In this document: positions 1 through 7,411 of the stretch, piece by piece
Numbering within the stretch: position 1 is the stretch's first letter
Layout of the letters: each line of letters starts with the position of its first letter
Assembly (NCBI GenBank): GCA_964573855.1
Contig: CAZNKO010000011.1
Coordinates: 1-23,468, forward strand
Source of the DNA: CAZNKO01 sp964573855
Lineage (GTDB): Bacteria; Patescibacteriota; Patescibacteriia; UBA9934; GWF2-40-263
Reading direction: 5' to 3'
DNA: 23,468 nt
Made by a program: the position numbers and the translations under genes
The notes under the pieces: generated by a model
What the model saw: the letters and a program-made list of their open reading frames with translations, nothing else
Databases searched by the model: none
Told to the model about the DNA's origin: nothing

Positions 1-127
1 GAAGCATCACGATCATGCTTGCAAAAACACCAAGAAACAAAATAATGTGGGCCTTGGTGATTAGTTTTTTCGAAAACTTTCTTCCACTTAATGGATACTG
101 TTTCTGAAAATTTGATGGGGAATTCAT
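1..127 (-). CDS. N-terminus of an unidentified membrane-anchored protein (partial)
   Basis: An open frame starts with ATG at 125-127 and runs off the left edge after 42 codons. The visible peptide has a polar, basic first third (MNSPSNFQKQ...), then the basic stretch GRKFSKKLITK, then a hydrophobic segment (about residues 28-42, IILFLGVFASMIVML). That is typical of an N-terminal signal anchor or uncleaved signal peptide. No family can be named from so little sequence. The start follows a terminator by only 18 bases, and no Shine-Dalgarno motif is visible. The segment is clearly richer in A and T than the genes upstream, which may mean a different origin. It could be a non-coding frame, but the basic-then-hydrophobic order favours a real gene. 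Confidence 0.45.
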   Translation of the reverse strand, partial: MNSPSNFQKQYPLSGRKFSKKLITKAHIILFLGVFASMIVML

Positions 128-144
128 AAAAAGGTCGTAATCTC

Positions 145-182
145 AAAAAATGACACACTCGCGGCCTCTGGCCACGAGCGTG
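145..182 (-). terminator. Rho-independent terminator after the YibE/F gene
   Basis: Arms at 154-166 and 170-182 enclose a 3-base loop. In the minus-strand RNA all 13 positions pair, two of them as G-U wobbles, and six U residues (A at 145-150 on the plus strand) follow three bases later. On the plus strand the same two positions become A-C mismatches, so the structure is built for minus-strand transcripts. It lies 34 bases after the YibE/F stop codon and closes that transcription unit. Confidence 0.75.
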
Positions 183-215
183 ATAATTCGAGGCTATCGG
201 AGGGTTGAAGGGTTG

Positions 216-1304
216 TCAAGCGGGTTTTTTCGGCGTCCTGTGGATAGCAAGCGCCGCAAACCATGTGGCGATCGGGACGGTGAGAATGAGGGCTGTCGTG
301 CCGGCGAGGGTCCGGACGATTTCTTCCGCGATTCCTTCTGTGTTGATGAATTGCCAGATTGTAAGGTTCACATTGTTGAGAAAAAGAAGAAAGAGCGGCA
401 TGGAGGCGCCGACGTAGGCTAAGACGAGCGTGTTGACCGTGGAGGCGATGTGATGGCGCCCCACGCGCATGGCGCGCGTAAACAATTCACGAACAGAGAG
501 TTTTTGATTCACGTGATGCAGTTCGGCCACCGTTTCCCCTTGCGTGATCGCGATGTCATCGAGAACCCCGGCGGCGCCGAGAATGATCGCAGAGAGAAGA
601 ATGCCGGTTGGATGGATAGGATGTTTTGCTTGAAAGAAGAGCAGGGCGGCTTCGTCGGACGCGACCCCGGAGAGGTTGGCAAGCCAGACGAACACCTCGG
701 CCGCGAGGAGGGAAAGCAAGAGACCCGCGACCGTGGAGCCAAAAGCCACGAAGGTACGTCGGTTGAACCCATGTGAAAGATGCATGTTTACGGCAAGAAT
801 CACCATTCCACCGAGAAGCGTTACGGGAAGGGCGGGGAGCCCGGCAAGAATCGCCGGAAAGACTCCAAGAAACAGAATCGCGACGGTGAGGGCGAGGCCA
901 ACGACCGATAACGCTCCGCGAATCCATCCGACGAGAACCGTGCATAAGACAAAAAGGACAAGGATGAAGAACAAGGCCCTGGTGCGCACGACGTCCGTCA
1001 AGAAGACGGAGCTTGTGCCGTCCTCGGACGTGGAAAACTGAAGCACCACGCGCGTGCCAGGCCTCAAGCGGTACCCGGGACCCTCCGTGTAACGTTCGCT
1101 CGTGTCCACACGAACTCGTTCCCCGTCGTCTGTCCGCGCTTCAAAAATCACCTGCCGTTTTCCGTCCAAAAGACGATCCTGTTCGATGGAAAGAATCACG
1201 GCTTCCACTTGACGGCTTTCGGAAACGGTTTGCGCGTTTGTCGCACTTTGGGGAATGAAAAACAGGCAAAGGAGGATGATGGTTCCAACCCAAGCTCGAG
1301 GCAT
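216..1304 (-). CDS. YibE/F family integral membrane protein
   Basis: The 362-residue product has an N-terminal signal-like segment (residues 1-24, cleavage plausible after NA), an extracytoplasmic beta-rich region (about 25-108), then a long multi-pass membrane region (about seven helices, 110-355). The membrane part carries the YibE/F (PF07907) hallmarks: an acidic motif GAAGVLDDIAI near residue 245 and NTLVLAYVGASMP near residue 293. The family's biochemical role is not established; a transport function is often suggested. I chose ATG at 1304 because it follows the ZIP gene stop by one base and has a partial GGA upstream. A GTG at 1325 in the same frame would add seven residues and overlap the ZIP gene, and is less likely. 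The gene is translationally coupled to the ZIP transporter and ends before a terminator. Confidence 0.85.
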   Translation of the reverse strand: MPRAWVGTIILLCLFFIPQSATNAQTVSESRQVEAVILSIEQDRLLDGKRQVIFEARTDDGERVRVDTSERYTEGPGYRLRPGTRVVLQFSTSEDGTSSVFLTDVVRTRALFFILVLFVLCTVLVGWIRGALSVVGLALTVAILFLGVFPAILAGLPALPVTLLGGMVILAVNMHLSHGFNRRTFVAFGSTVAGLLLSLLAAEVFVWLANLSGVASDEAALLFFQAKHPIHPTGILLSAIILGAAGVLDDIAITQGETVAELHHVNQKLSVRELFTRAMRVGRHHIASTVNTLVLAYVGASMPLFLLFLNNVNLTIWQFINTEGIAEEIVRTLAGTTALILTVPIATWFAALAIHRTPKKPA

Positions 1305-1305
1305 A

Positions 1306-2088
1306 TTATTCCAGGAAAACGGCACCGATCATGATTGCGAGCCCGATGAGAAACATGAGGAAATGGAGAACACTCTGCGAGAGACGTTCTTCATGTTTGA
1401 GTTCCGGAAGAAGGTCAGACGCGGCAATGTACAAGAAGCTTCCGGCGGCGAACGGCATGAGGATTGGGATAACCGCATCCGACAGGTTCGAAACGTACCA
1501 TCCGGCAATGCCGCCCAGGATGACCGTGGTGGCAGAAAGATAATTCAAGACGAGCGCGCGTTTTTTTTGCATACCCGTATGCAGGAGAACGGCATAATCC
1601 CCAAGCTCTTGAGGGATTTCATGAAGGGCAATGGCGATTGCGGTCGCGACCCCCAGGGCTGGGGCAACAAGAAACGCGGCTGCGAGAATCAATCCATCAA
1701 TAAAATTATGGATGGCGTCGCTCAAGAGTATGAGCGGCGCGTAAGCTTTTTTGTCCATGTGACAATGCGCTCCCGCGTGCTCTCCAGCATGGTGGGAGGC
1801 CGTATGGCAATGGTGCCAGGCAAACGCTTGCTCAAAAAGAAAAGAAAGAACAAAGGCGGCCGTGAAGATACCCATGGTTGTAAGGAGACCTAAGCCGTTT
1901 TCTTCGGACAGTTCAAACGCCTCCGGCAGGAGATGGAACGTAGCGTTGCCGAGCATGGCGCCGGCGGAAAGGGCCACGAGCCACAGCAGCAATTTATGGA
2001 TTTTCTGTTTAAAAAAGAAAATCGTGACGCCAACAAGGGAGAGGGATGCGATTAAAAACGTGGCGAGAAGAAGAGACGCAAAAGCCAT
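1306..2088 (-). CDS. ZIP family divalent metal transporter
   Basis: The 260-residue protein has about eight hydrophobic segments, as expected for ZIP transporters (PF02535), which bring Zn2+ or related divalent metals into the cytoplasm. The metal-binding helices are clear: HNFIDG at residues 127-132 and HEIPQELGD at 156-164. Between helices III and IV lies a histidine-rich loop (residues 92-110, eight His and two Cys), the usual variable metal-binding loop. Length is normal for the family. The gene starts 44 bases after mrdA and its stop is one base from the YibE/F start, so it probably shares a transcript with both. Substrate specificity cannot be read from the sequence. The context around the start has no Shine-Dalgarno motif. 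Confidence 0.92.
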   Translation of the reverse strand: MAFASLLLATFLIASLSLVGVTIFFFKQKIHKLLLWLVALSAGAMLGNATFHLLPEAFELSEENGLGLLTTMGIFTAAFVLSFLFEQAFAWHHCHTASHHAGEHAGAHCHMDKKAYAPLILLSDAIHNFIDGLILAAAFLVAPALGVATAIAIALHEIPQELGDYAVLLHTGMQKKRALVLNYLSATTVILGGIAGWYVSNLSDAVIPILMPFAAGSFLYIAASDLLPELKHEERLSQSVLHFLMFLIGLAIMIGAVFLE

Positions 2089-2132
2089 AATGAAACCAAG
2101 AATATCAAATCAAACTCGTTTTGTAAATCGGT

Positions 2133-4046
2133 TTACCCTTCTTTTCGATTCGTGAACCTCCAGTAAAAAATTTCGTTTGCAAGAGGGACCGCGACGGAAG
2201 ACCCTTCTCCGCCCTCCTCAATTAAAACCACCAAAACGAGATTCGGATCTTGATACGGCCCGAACCCCGTGAACCAGGCGTGCGTCGGTCGGTCGCCCGG
2301 CGTCTGCGCTGTACCGGTTTTCCCCGCGACCGGCTCGCGGAGCCCCGCGAGCCCGCGCGCACTCCCGACCGTGACCGCTTGACGCATCCCTTGGCGCACG
2401 ATCGTGAGATCATCCGTAGAAAAATCGTCGTTTTTTGTTTCCAGAGGAACAGGTTTCCCATCGATCGCTTCGATCAGGTGTGGCCGGACGACCGTGCCAT
2501 GGTTCGCAACGATGGCCGTTGCCGCCGCCATCTGGATCGGGGTCACGAGGAGATCGCCCTGTCCGATCGCGAGGTGGTACGTGTCACCAACGTACCACCG
2601 TTCCCCTTTCGCTTCCTCTTTCCATTCTTTTGAGGGAAGAAACCCATCCGCTTCTCCAGAGAGATCAATGCCCGTCTGTTCTCCAAACCCAAACTGGCGG
2701 GCGTAGGCCGTCATTTTTTCGACTCCGAGGCCGGTGAAGTCATTCAGGCCGCCGCCGATGATGTAAAAAAAAGTGTTGACGGATTCCGCGAGCGCTTTGC
2801 GCACATCCGTGGAGCCGTGCCCGCCGGCTTTCCAGTCCGGAAAGAACCAGGGGCCGACGGAAATGCCGCCGGTGGAGAGAAAGGTTGAGTGTTCCCCGAT
2901 CAGTCCTTCCTTCAGGGCCCCATACGCGACGAACGGTTTGAACGTGGATCCGGAAGGAAATTCGCCTGCCACGGCGCGGGGGAACAGAGGATGGTTCGGA
3001 TCGTCGATGAGGCGCTGGTAGATCGTGGCATCGATGCCGCGGGCGAAAGCATTGTTGTCGTAGGCCGGGAGACTGACGAGCGCACGCACGCTCCCGTCGC
3101 GCGGATCGAGCGCCACCACACTCCCCCGCCGCGTTCCGGTCGCTCGGAGAACGGCGGAGAGTCTCTCCTCGGTAAATTTTTGAAAAGAAGCATCAACGGT
3201 CAGCCGGAGATCGGCACCTGGTGACGGATTTTCTTTTTTCAAGACGGTGAGCTCTTTTCCGCGGGCATCCACCTCAAGGACGGTTGTGCCCGGTGTGCCG
3301 CGCAGCGTCGTCTCGGCCGTTTTTTCCAATCCCGTTTTTCCAATCACATCGATCGGCCGATAGCCAGAGGCCATCTCTCGAGCAAGTTCTTCGGCATTGA
3401 TGGCACCGGCGTAGCCGAGGAGGTGAGATAATGAGCTGACGGGGACCGGATAGGAGCGGACAGAGCCAGTTTCGAGCTGGAATCCCGGCAGGGAGGGGGT
3501 TTCGATCGCGAGACGCATCGCTGTTTCAAATGGAAGTTCCTTTTTGACGGGAACCGGGTCGAGCGACGTTTTGGCATAGGTGCTGATGAGGAGGTCTAGG
3601 TCCGCGCGCTGGCTGCCGGAAAGATCCGCGATGCGATCCAAGACTGCCTCACGCTCCGTTTGGTCTTTGGGGAGATCAGCGAGCGTCATTGTCAGCACAA
3701 ACATGGGGGTGTTTTTGGCAAGTTCGGCTCCAGATCGGTCAAAAATAAGACCGCGGGTCGGCACGACGATGCGTGTTCGCACGCGATTTCCTTCCGCTTT
3801 CGCGCGGTACGCGGCGCCCTCGATGATTTGGAGATGAGCTGCCCGGGCCGTAAGGCCGATGAGCGACAGGAGAAGGATCCATCCCGCAATACGGAAGCGT
3901 GAGGGCGCGATGCGCGGGATCAAGGCCCCTGTAAGCTCCGATTCTCCGCGGACATGGGAGCCGACGGCCTCTTCTAAAATTTCATCCCGACGCTCCGGCA
4001 GGTCGCCTTGTTCCAGGGAGGAAGGGAGAAAGAATGGCGAAGACAT
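2133..4046 (-). CDS. mrdA: Penicillin-binding protein 2 (elongasome transpeptidase)
   Basis: This 637-residue class B penicillin-binding protein cross-links peptidoglycan during lateral wall growth. A cytoplasmic N-terminal tail is followed by one membrane helix (about residues 52-72), a dimerisation domain starting near VPTRGLIFDR (95-104), and a C-terminal transpeptidase domain. The three active-site motifs are intact: SxxK as STFK (367-370, Ser367 the acyl acceptor), SxN as SVN (422-424) and KTG at 576-578 followed by TA. Position directly after mreD identifies it as the MreBCD-linked PBP2 rather than the division enzyme PBP3. The gap to mreD is 11 bases. The start lacks a Shine-Dalgarno motif and is one of three genes here with C rather than T before the ATG. 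The partner glycosyltransferase RodA is not in the window. Confidence 0.95.
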   Translation of the reverse strand: MSSPFFLPSSLEQGDLPERRDEILEEAVGSHVRGESELTGALIPRIAPSRFRIAGWILLLSLIGLTARAAHLQIIEGAAYRAKAEGNRVRTRIVVPTRGLIFDRSGAELAKNTPMFVLTMTLADLPKDQTEREAVLDRIADLSGSQRADLDLLISTYAKTSLDPVPVKKELPFETAMRLAIETPSLPGFQLETGSVRSYPVPVSSLSHLLGYAGAINAEELAREMASGYRPIDVIGKTGLEKTAETTLRGTPGTTVLEVDARGKELTVLKKENPSPGADLRLTVDASFQKFTEERLSAVLRATGTRRGSVVALDPRDGSVRALVSLPAYDNNAFARGIDATIYQRLIDDPNHPLFPRAVAGEFPSGSTFKPFVAYGALKEGLIGEHSTFLSTGGISVGPWFFPDWKAGGHGSTDVRKALAESVNTFFYIIGGGLNDFTGLGVEKMTAYARQFGFGEQTGIDLSGEADGFLPSKEWKEEAKGERWYVGDTYHLAIGQGDLLVTPIQMAAATAIVANHGTVVRPHLIEAIDGKPVPLETKNDDFSTDDLTIVRQGMRQAVTVGSARGLAGLREPVAGKTGTAQTPGDRPTHAWFTGFGPYQDPNLVLVVLIEEGGEGSSVAVPLANEIFYWRFTNRKEG

Positions 4047-4057
4047 GACGTCAGGAG

Positions 4058-4570
4058 TTACAGCTGTTTATAAAAATGCACGAGGCTGCGGATGCGACCG
4101 GCGAGGAAAAAGAGGAAGGTGAGGATCAGCAACAAAGCCAGGAGAACCATCAGGTCGTATCGGACGATATCGGAAAGGGAGAATGGGGAGACTCCGCGCA
4201 GGGCCGCCCATCCGAAGAGGACCCCTTCTCCGGTGGCCATGACGAGGAAGCTCAAAACACCGCAGGCGAGGATGCCGTAGAGAGAGCGGTTGGAGAAAAA
4301 ATGGCGAGAGGACGCGACGGTTATCAGGGCCGCGGCCGCATAGATGATTGTCTCCCCGGGGACGTTTCCCAAATGGAGATAATCAAGAACGAGCCCAAGG
4401 CCCGGCATCCACCACGCCGCTTCCGTGATGCCGTGGTGCTGGACGAGATACAGGCTTCCAGCAAAAATGAGCGGGAGAAAAGGGAAAAAAGCAGGAAGGG
4501 ACGAAAGAAATCCGAGCTCAAGGATCAGGAGCCCTCCAAAGAGCAGGATCATGACAAGCGCGCGTTTCAT
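4058..4570 (-). CDS. mreD: Rod shape-determining protein MreD
   Basis: The product is a 170-residue, very hydrophobic protein with about five membrane helices and a short basic C-terminus, matching MreD in length and character. MreD is poorly conserved, so the identification leans on position between mreC and mrdA. It is thought to link MreC with the membrane elongation complex. The start ATG overlaps the mreC stop in an ATGA arrangement (4567-4570), which implies translational coupling. No Shine-Dalgarno motif is needed or visible. Nothing looks truncated. Confidence 0.85.
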   Translation of the reverse strand: MKRALVMILLFGGLLILELGFLSSLPAFFPFLPLIFAGSLYLVQHHGITEAAWWMPGLGLVLDYLHLGNVPGETIIYAAAALITVASSRHFFSNRSLYGILACGVLSFLVMATGEGVLFGWAALRGVSPFSLSDIVRYDLMVLLALLLILTFLFFLAGRIRSLVHFYKQL

Positions 4571-5361
4571 AAGCGGCCGAGGATGACCGTGACGAGGGAC
4601 ACGAGCCGGATGTCCGCGAGCGGTTCCACGATCGCTTCCTGAAAGGGCTCGGTCGTTTCCGATCGCACCGCATTGACGACGCCGAGAATCAACCCGCTCG
4701 GCACGGCCTCCTCCAATCCGGACGTCACCACAAGATCATTCACCGCGACGCGCTGGTCGTGCGGGATAAATTTAACCGTGATAAGGGTCCCATTCAACCC
4801 CTCCGCAACCCCGATGGTACGGGTTTCGTTGACAAGCGAGACGGCGGTTGCGATCGAAGGATCGGAAACCACAGTGACCGTGGAAGCGTGAGCCCGCACG
4901 TCACGCACCTTTCCGACGAGGAGGCCGTTTCCGACGATGACCGGGGCCCCGAAGACCACTCCGTCCGAGGAGCCGCGGTCAATGACGACGGTATTTTTTT
5001 GGAGTCCACTCGATCGAGCCACAATAGCTGCCGTCACGGTTTGGAGGCGGCTGCGTTCCGCATATCCCAACTGTTCACGCAATTGCGCGTTCTCTTTTCC
5101 CAGCGTTTCCGCACGGACATGATCGAGGGCCCAGGCTCCCCGTTCGGCTTCCAACGTCTCCACGCGTTTCCGGAGATCTTCGGGAGAGGATCGGAATCCG
5201 GCAAATCGGGACGTAATCCACGTTCCCGCCCCCGCGAGCGGCCGCCCAATGGTGAGGAGGGCTCTTTCGAGCGGGCCGCGGAGCAGGAACAACCCAAGGA
5301 CCACTCCTCCGATCACAGTGCCGAAGACGAGAAGGCGTTGGCGAGAGCGGCGGAGAGCCAT
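4567..5361 (-). CDS. mreC: Rod shape-determining protein MreC
   Basis: This 264-residue protein has one N-terminal membrane helix (about residues 10-29), a coiled-coil stretch (about 60-105, rich in Leu, Glu and Arg heptads) and a C-terminal beta-barrel region containing the family-typical pattern VIDRGSSDGVVFGAPVI and later LVVTSGLEEAVPSGLILG. MreC sits on the outer face of the cytoplasmic membrane and bridges MreB, MreD and PBP2. The start lies three bases after the mreB stop, and the end overlaps mreD by four bases, so the set is one operon. A purine-rich GAGGGG lies 12 bases before the start, too far to be a normal ribosome binding site. Confidence 0.93.
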   Translation of the reverse strand: MALRRSRQRLLVFGTVIGGVVLGLFLLRGPLERALLTIGRPLAGAGTWITSRFAGFRSSPEDLRKRVETLEAERGAWALDHVRAETLGKENAQLREQLGYAERSRLQTVTAAIVARSSGLQKNTVVIDRGSSDGVVFGAPVIVGNGLLVGKVRDVRAHASTVTVVSDPSIATAVSLVNETRTIGVAEGLNGTLITVKFIPHDQRVAVNDLVVTSGLEEAVPSGLILGVVNAVRSETTEPFQEAIVEPLADIRLVSLVTVILGRL

Positions 5362-5364
5362 ACG

Positions 5365-6417
5365 CTAGATAATCCCCTCTTCCGCCGTTGACGGCAAAGA
5401 GACGTCCTTGAGCAGGAGCCCGTTTTCGAGGAGGGCTCCGGCCCCGCGCACGACGCACGTCATGGGGTCTTCCGCCACCCGGACCGGGATTTGGACGCTC
5501 CGGCTGATGAGCACATCCAATCCTTTGAGAAGCGATCCGCCGCCGGTCAGCACAATGCCGCGTTCGTAGATGTCCGCGATGAGTTCCGGTGGCGTCATTT
5601 CAAGAGTCGCCTTGATGTTTTCTACGATCGTGGCAATGGAACGGTGCATGGCCTCCCGGATCTGCCCGTCATTCACGAGGATTTCTTTTGGGAGCCCGCT
5701 CACGAGGTCTCGGCCCCGCATTTCTATCTGTAGCGGCTGTTCTTGGGGTACGGCGGTCCCGACGTGGATCTTGACCTGTTCGGCGTTTTTTTCGCCAAGA
5801 AGAAGGTTAAAAACGTCGCGGGCGTATTGAATAATGTTCCGATTCAGCTCGTCTCCGGCAATAGGAAGGGATTTCCAGGTGACAACCCCGCCGAGCGACA
5901 AAACGGCGATTTCCGTTGTCCCCCCGCCGATATCGACGACCATGCTTCCCACGGATTCTGCGACCGGCAAGCGCGCTCCGAGAGCGGCGAGCATGGGGTT
6001 CTCCATCAAAAAAACTTGTCGTGCTCCAGCCGAAAGCACAACGTCCTCGATCGCCTTGCGTTCAACCTCGGTCGTTTCAAGTGGGACGCCGATGACGACA
6101 CGCGGCCGTGGAAGCACGGTGAAGGCCTCGGCGTGAACCTTGTCAATAAAATGTTTAAGCATTTTTTCCGTGACCTCGAAGTCAGAGATGACGCCTTTCG
6201 TGAGCGGCTTCGTTGCGACGATGTGCGGCGGGGTTTTGCCGATCATGTCTTTGGCTGACGTTCCGACCGCCACGATCTGGTTTGTGCGCGTATTGATCGC
6301 GACGACCGAGGGTTCGTGGATCACAATCCCCTTTTCACTCACATAGACCAAGGTATGCGATGTTCCGAGATCGATTCCCAGGTCTTTCGAAAAATGGCCG
6401 AAGATTCTGTTAAACAC
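5365..6417 (-). CDS. mreB: Rod shape-determining actin homologue MreB
   Basis: The 350-residue protein is a bacterial actin that polymerises under the membrane and guides lateral wall synthesis. Conserved nucleotide-binding motifs are present: phosphate 1 DLGTSHT (residues 16-22), phosphate 2 DIGGGTTE (162-169) and the adenosine motif TGGGSLLKGL (291-300). The start MFNRIFGHFSKDLGIDLG fits the family exactly, which fixes a GTG start codon at 6415-6417. The bases before it read CCTCCT, so there is no Shine-Dalgarno motif. It is the first gene of mreB-mreC-mreD-mrdA, and a candidate promoter lies about 25 bases upstream. The C-terminal tail after residue 335 is slightly longer than usual and not conserved. 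Confidence 0.96.
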   Translation of the reverse strand: MFNRIFGHFSKDLGIDLGTSHTLVYVSEKGIVIHEPSVVAINTRTNQIVAVGTSAKDMIGKTPPHIVATKPLTKGVISDFEVTEKMLKHFIDKVHAEAFTVLPRPRVVIGVPLETTEVERKAIEDVVLSAGARQVFLMENPMLAALGARLPVAESVGSMVVDIGGGTTEIAVLSLGGVVTWKSLPIAGDELNRNIIQYARDVFNLLLGEKNAEQVKIHVGTAVPQEQPLQIEMRGRDLVSGLPKEILVNDGQIREAMHRSIATIVENIKATLEMTPPELIADIYERGIVLTGGGSLLKGLDVLISRSVQIPVRVAEDPMTCVVRGAGALLENGLLLKDVSLPSTAEEGII

Positions 6418-6441
6418 AGGAGGAATATAAAAAGCCTCCCA

Positions 6442-6470
6442 ATCTTACCGAAGGAAGGATTCGCTCGCAA
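6442..6470 (-). promoter_or_regulatory. Candidate sigma-70-type promoter for the mre operon
   Basis: On the minus strand TTGCGA (6465-6470) and TAAGAT (6442-6447) are separated by exactly 17 bases; each matches four of six consensus positions. Predicted transcription would start near 6435, leaving a leader of about 18 bases before the mreB GTG. The 78-base gap between the upstream gene and mreB supports a promoter here, but the match is only moderate. Confidence 0.4.
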
Positions 6471-6495
6471 GCGTTTTTATGAGCTCTTTTGGTGT

Positions 6496-6882
6496 TCAAT
6501 GCGCCGACGGCCGCCGGCCGCTGACAAAGGTGAGTTCAACGAGGGCAATGGCAAGGATCAGGAGCCCGGCCGTCCACCACCGGAAAAGACCGGAAGCCAT
6601 GAGCATCAAGGATCCGAGAAAAATAATCGTGAAGAGAATTGCTTGTCGAAGCGATCTAGCCACGTGACGGGAGACAAGTTCGTTTCGATGGCGCCACACG
6701 CGGACCGCGGTTCCCGCCACGGCGAAGGTTCCAACGAGCGCGAGCGCCAAGGTGAGATAGAAAAGGAGGAATCCGAGGCCGCCGGAGCGGACCGGGTCCA
6801 CCCCGAAGAGGACAACCCACCACGCAATCCAGGAGGCGACGGTTCCCCCGCCCATGAGAAGAAGGTAATCGCGGAAACTCAT
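6496..6882 (-). CDS. Small integral membrane protein of unknown function
   Basis: The 128-residue product has four hydrophobic segments (about residues 8-27, 35-60, 80-98 and 103-120) in the order two plus two, split by a basic cytoplasmic-type loop (VRVWRHRNELVSRHVARSLRQ). I do not recognise a named family. Small multi-pass proteins of this type are frequent in Patescibacteria. It starts six bases after the stop of the DUF721-like gene, with AAGAGAG just upstream as a possible weak ribosome binding site, so the two are probably co-transcribed. The arginine-rich loop suggests an inside orientation for the middle of the protein. No catalytic motif is visible. Confidence 0.7.
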   Translation of the reverse strand: MSFRDYLLLMGGGTVASWIAWWVVLFGVDPVRSGGLGFLLFYLTLALALVGTFAVAGTAVRVWRHRNELVSRHVARSLRQAILFTIIFLGSLMLMASGLFRWWTAGLLILAIALVELTFVSGRRPSAH

Positions 6883-6888
6883 ACTCTC

Positions 6889-7215
6889 TTATGGTAGCAT
6901 GATTTCCTTCTCGCTCCCACGGACGAGACGCGGAAGGATGCGTGTGATGGACGCCGTGGGGAGCCGTCGTTTGATGGCATCTGCAATATCTGTTGCATGG
7001 AGGGACACCGCTTGCATGGCAGAGGCGTTCAGGCAGAACACCGTCACGACCCCGTCTCGAAGGGATCCGGCCCAGGCGTCCGTCTTTCTCCCCTCCGGCA
7101 GGCATGCCTGCACGACTTTCGTGGCTATTTCAATGATTTGGGCCGCAATTACCTCTCGGCTAATCTGGGCCCGCCGAACCGCGTCATTGAGGAGATCTTT
7201 TAGCGAATGGGCCAT
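6889..7215 (-). CDS. DUF721 (DciA-like) small protein
   Basis: The 108-residue protein has a basic helical N-terminus (LKDLLNDAVRRAQISREV) followed by a compact alpha-beta part with the pattern AWAGSLRDGVVTVFCLNASAMQ. That resembles the DUF721 fold of DciA-type proteins, where a strand-turn-strand precedes a helix contacting nucleic acid or a helicase. DciA is the ancestral loader of the replicative helicase; whether this short version does that job is unknown. The match is by pattern, not by a diagnostic residue, so it is moderate. The gene is separated from the helicase-nuclease gene by 196 bases filled by a dispersed repeat. The sequence before its start is pyrimidine-rich with no Shine-Dalgarno motif. 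Confidence 0.6.
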   Translation of the reverse strand: MAHSLKDLLNDAVRRAQISREVIAAQIIEIATKVVQACLPEGRKTDAWAGSLRDGVVTVFCLNASAMQAVSLHATDIADAIKRRLPTASITRILPRLVRGSEKEIMLP

Positions 7216-7240
7216 AGTGGTGGAGCGATGGCGGATGTCT

Positions 7241-7402
7241 TACGGGTTCGGTGTTGGCTGGCGACGGAAAGCCAACGTTCGTCTGGCGACTTACAGGTTC
7301 GGCGATGATCGAACCGTATGTTCTCCGCGACCGAACGCGCAAGCCCCGTTAGAGGCTCCGTCTCTAACGGGGCAAGCCCGAACGGCCGCAAGGCCATCGA
7401 AC
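7241..7402 (-). repeat. Dispersed intergenic repeat, copy A
   Basis: Read on the minus strand from 7402, this segment aligns over most of its length with the plus strand from about 11415 (copy B). Shared blocks include GGCCTTxCGGCCGTTCGGG, then CGCGTTCGGTCGCG, then ACGGTTCG, CGAACCTG and GAACGTT. The main difference is a 33-base palindromic insertion at 7340-7372 that copy B lacks. The repeat is rich in GTTCGG motifs and short hairpins. It fills the gap between the DUF721-like and helicase genes and has no open frame of its own. Confidence 0.8.
7344..7372. mobile_element. 29-bp CCCCGTTAGA palindromic element with 4-bp flanking repeat
   Basis: CCCCGTTAGAG and CTCTAACGGGG are perfect 11-base inverted arms around a 7-base loop. 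The element is flanked on both sides by CAAG (7340-7343 and 7373-7376). The homologous repeat copy B at 11415-11550 lacks the element and one flank, as expected of an empty target site. The same end sequence bounds the element at 18182-18281. It is too short to encode anything, so it would be moved by proteins encoded elsewhere. Confidence 0.75.
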
Positions 7403-7411
7403 TCTCCGTCA

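Noticed and set aside
214..219. Perfect TTGACA on the minus strand overlapping the YibE/F stop
   Set aside because: The best -10 at 17 bases (TAGCCT) matches only three positions, and transcription would start just before a terminator.
1305..1325. GTG start for the YibE/F gene
   Set aside because: It would overlap the ZIP gene, has no ribosome binding site, and adds residues before a clean signal peptide.
4759..5391. Plus-strand frame of 210 codons opposite mreC
   Set aside because: It lies fully antisense to a certain mreC and is composed of biased charged residues typical of antisense frames.
6462..6480. Short hairpin plus T-run on the plus strand upstream of mreB
   Set aside because: Only four to five paired bases, and no plus-strand transcript is expected.
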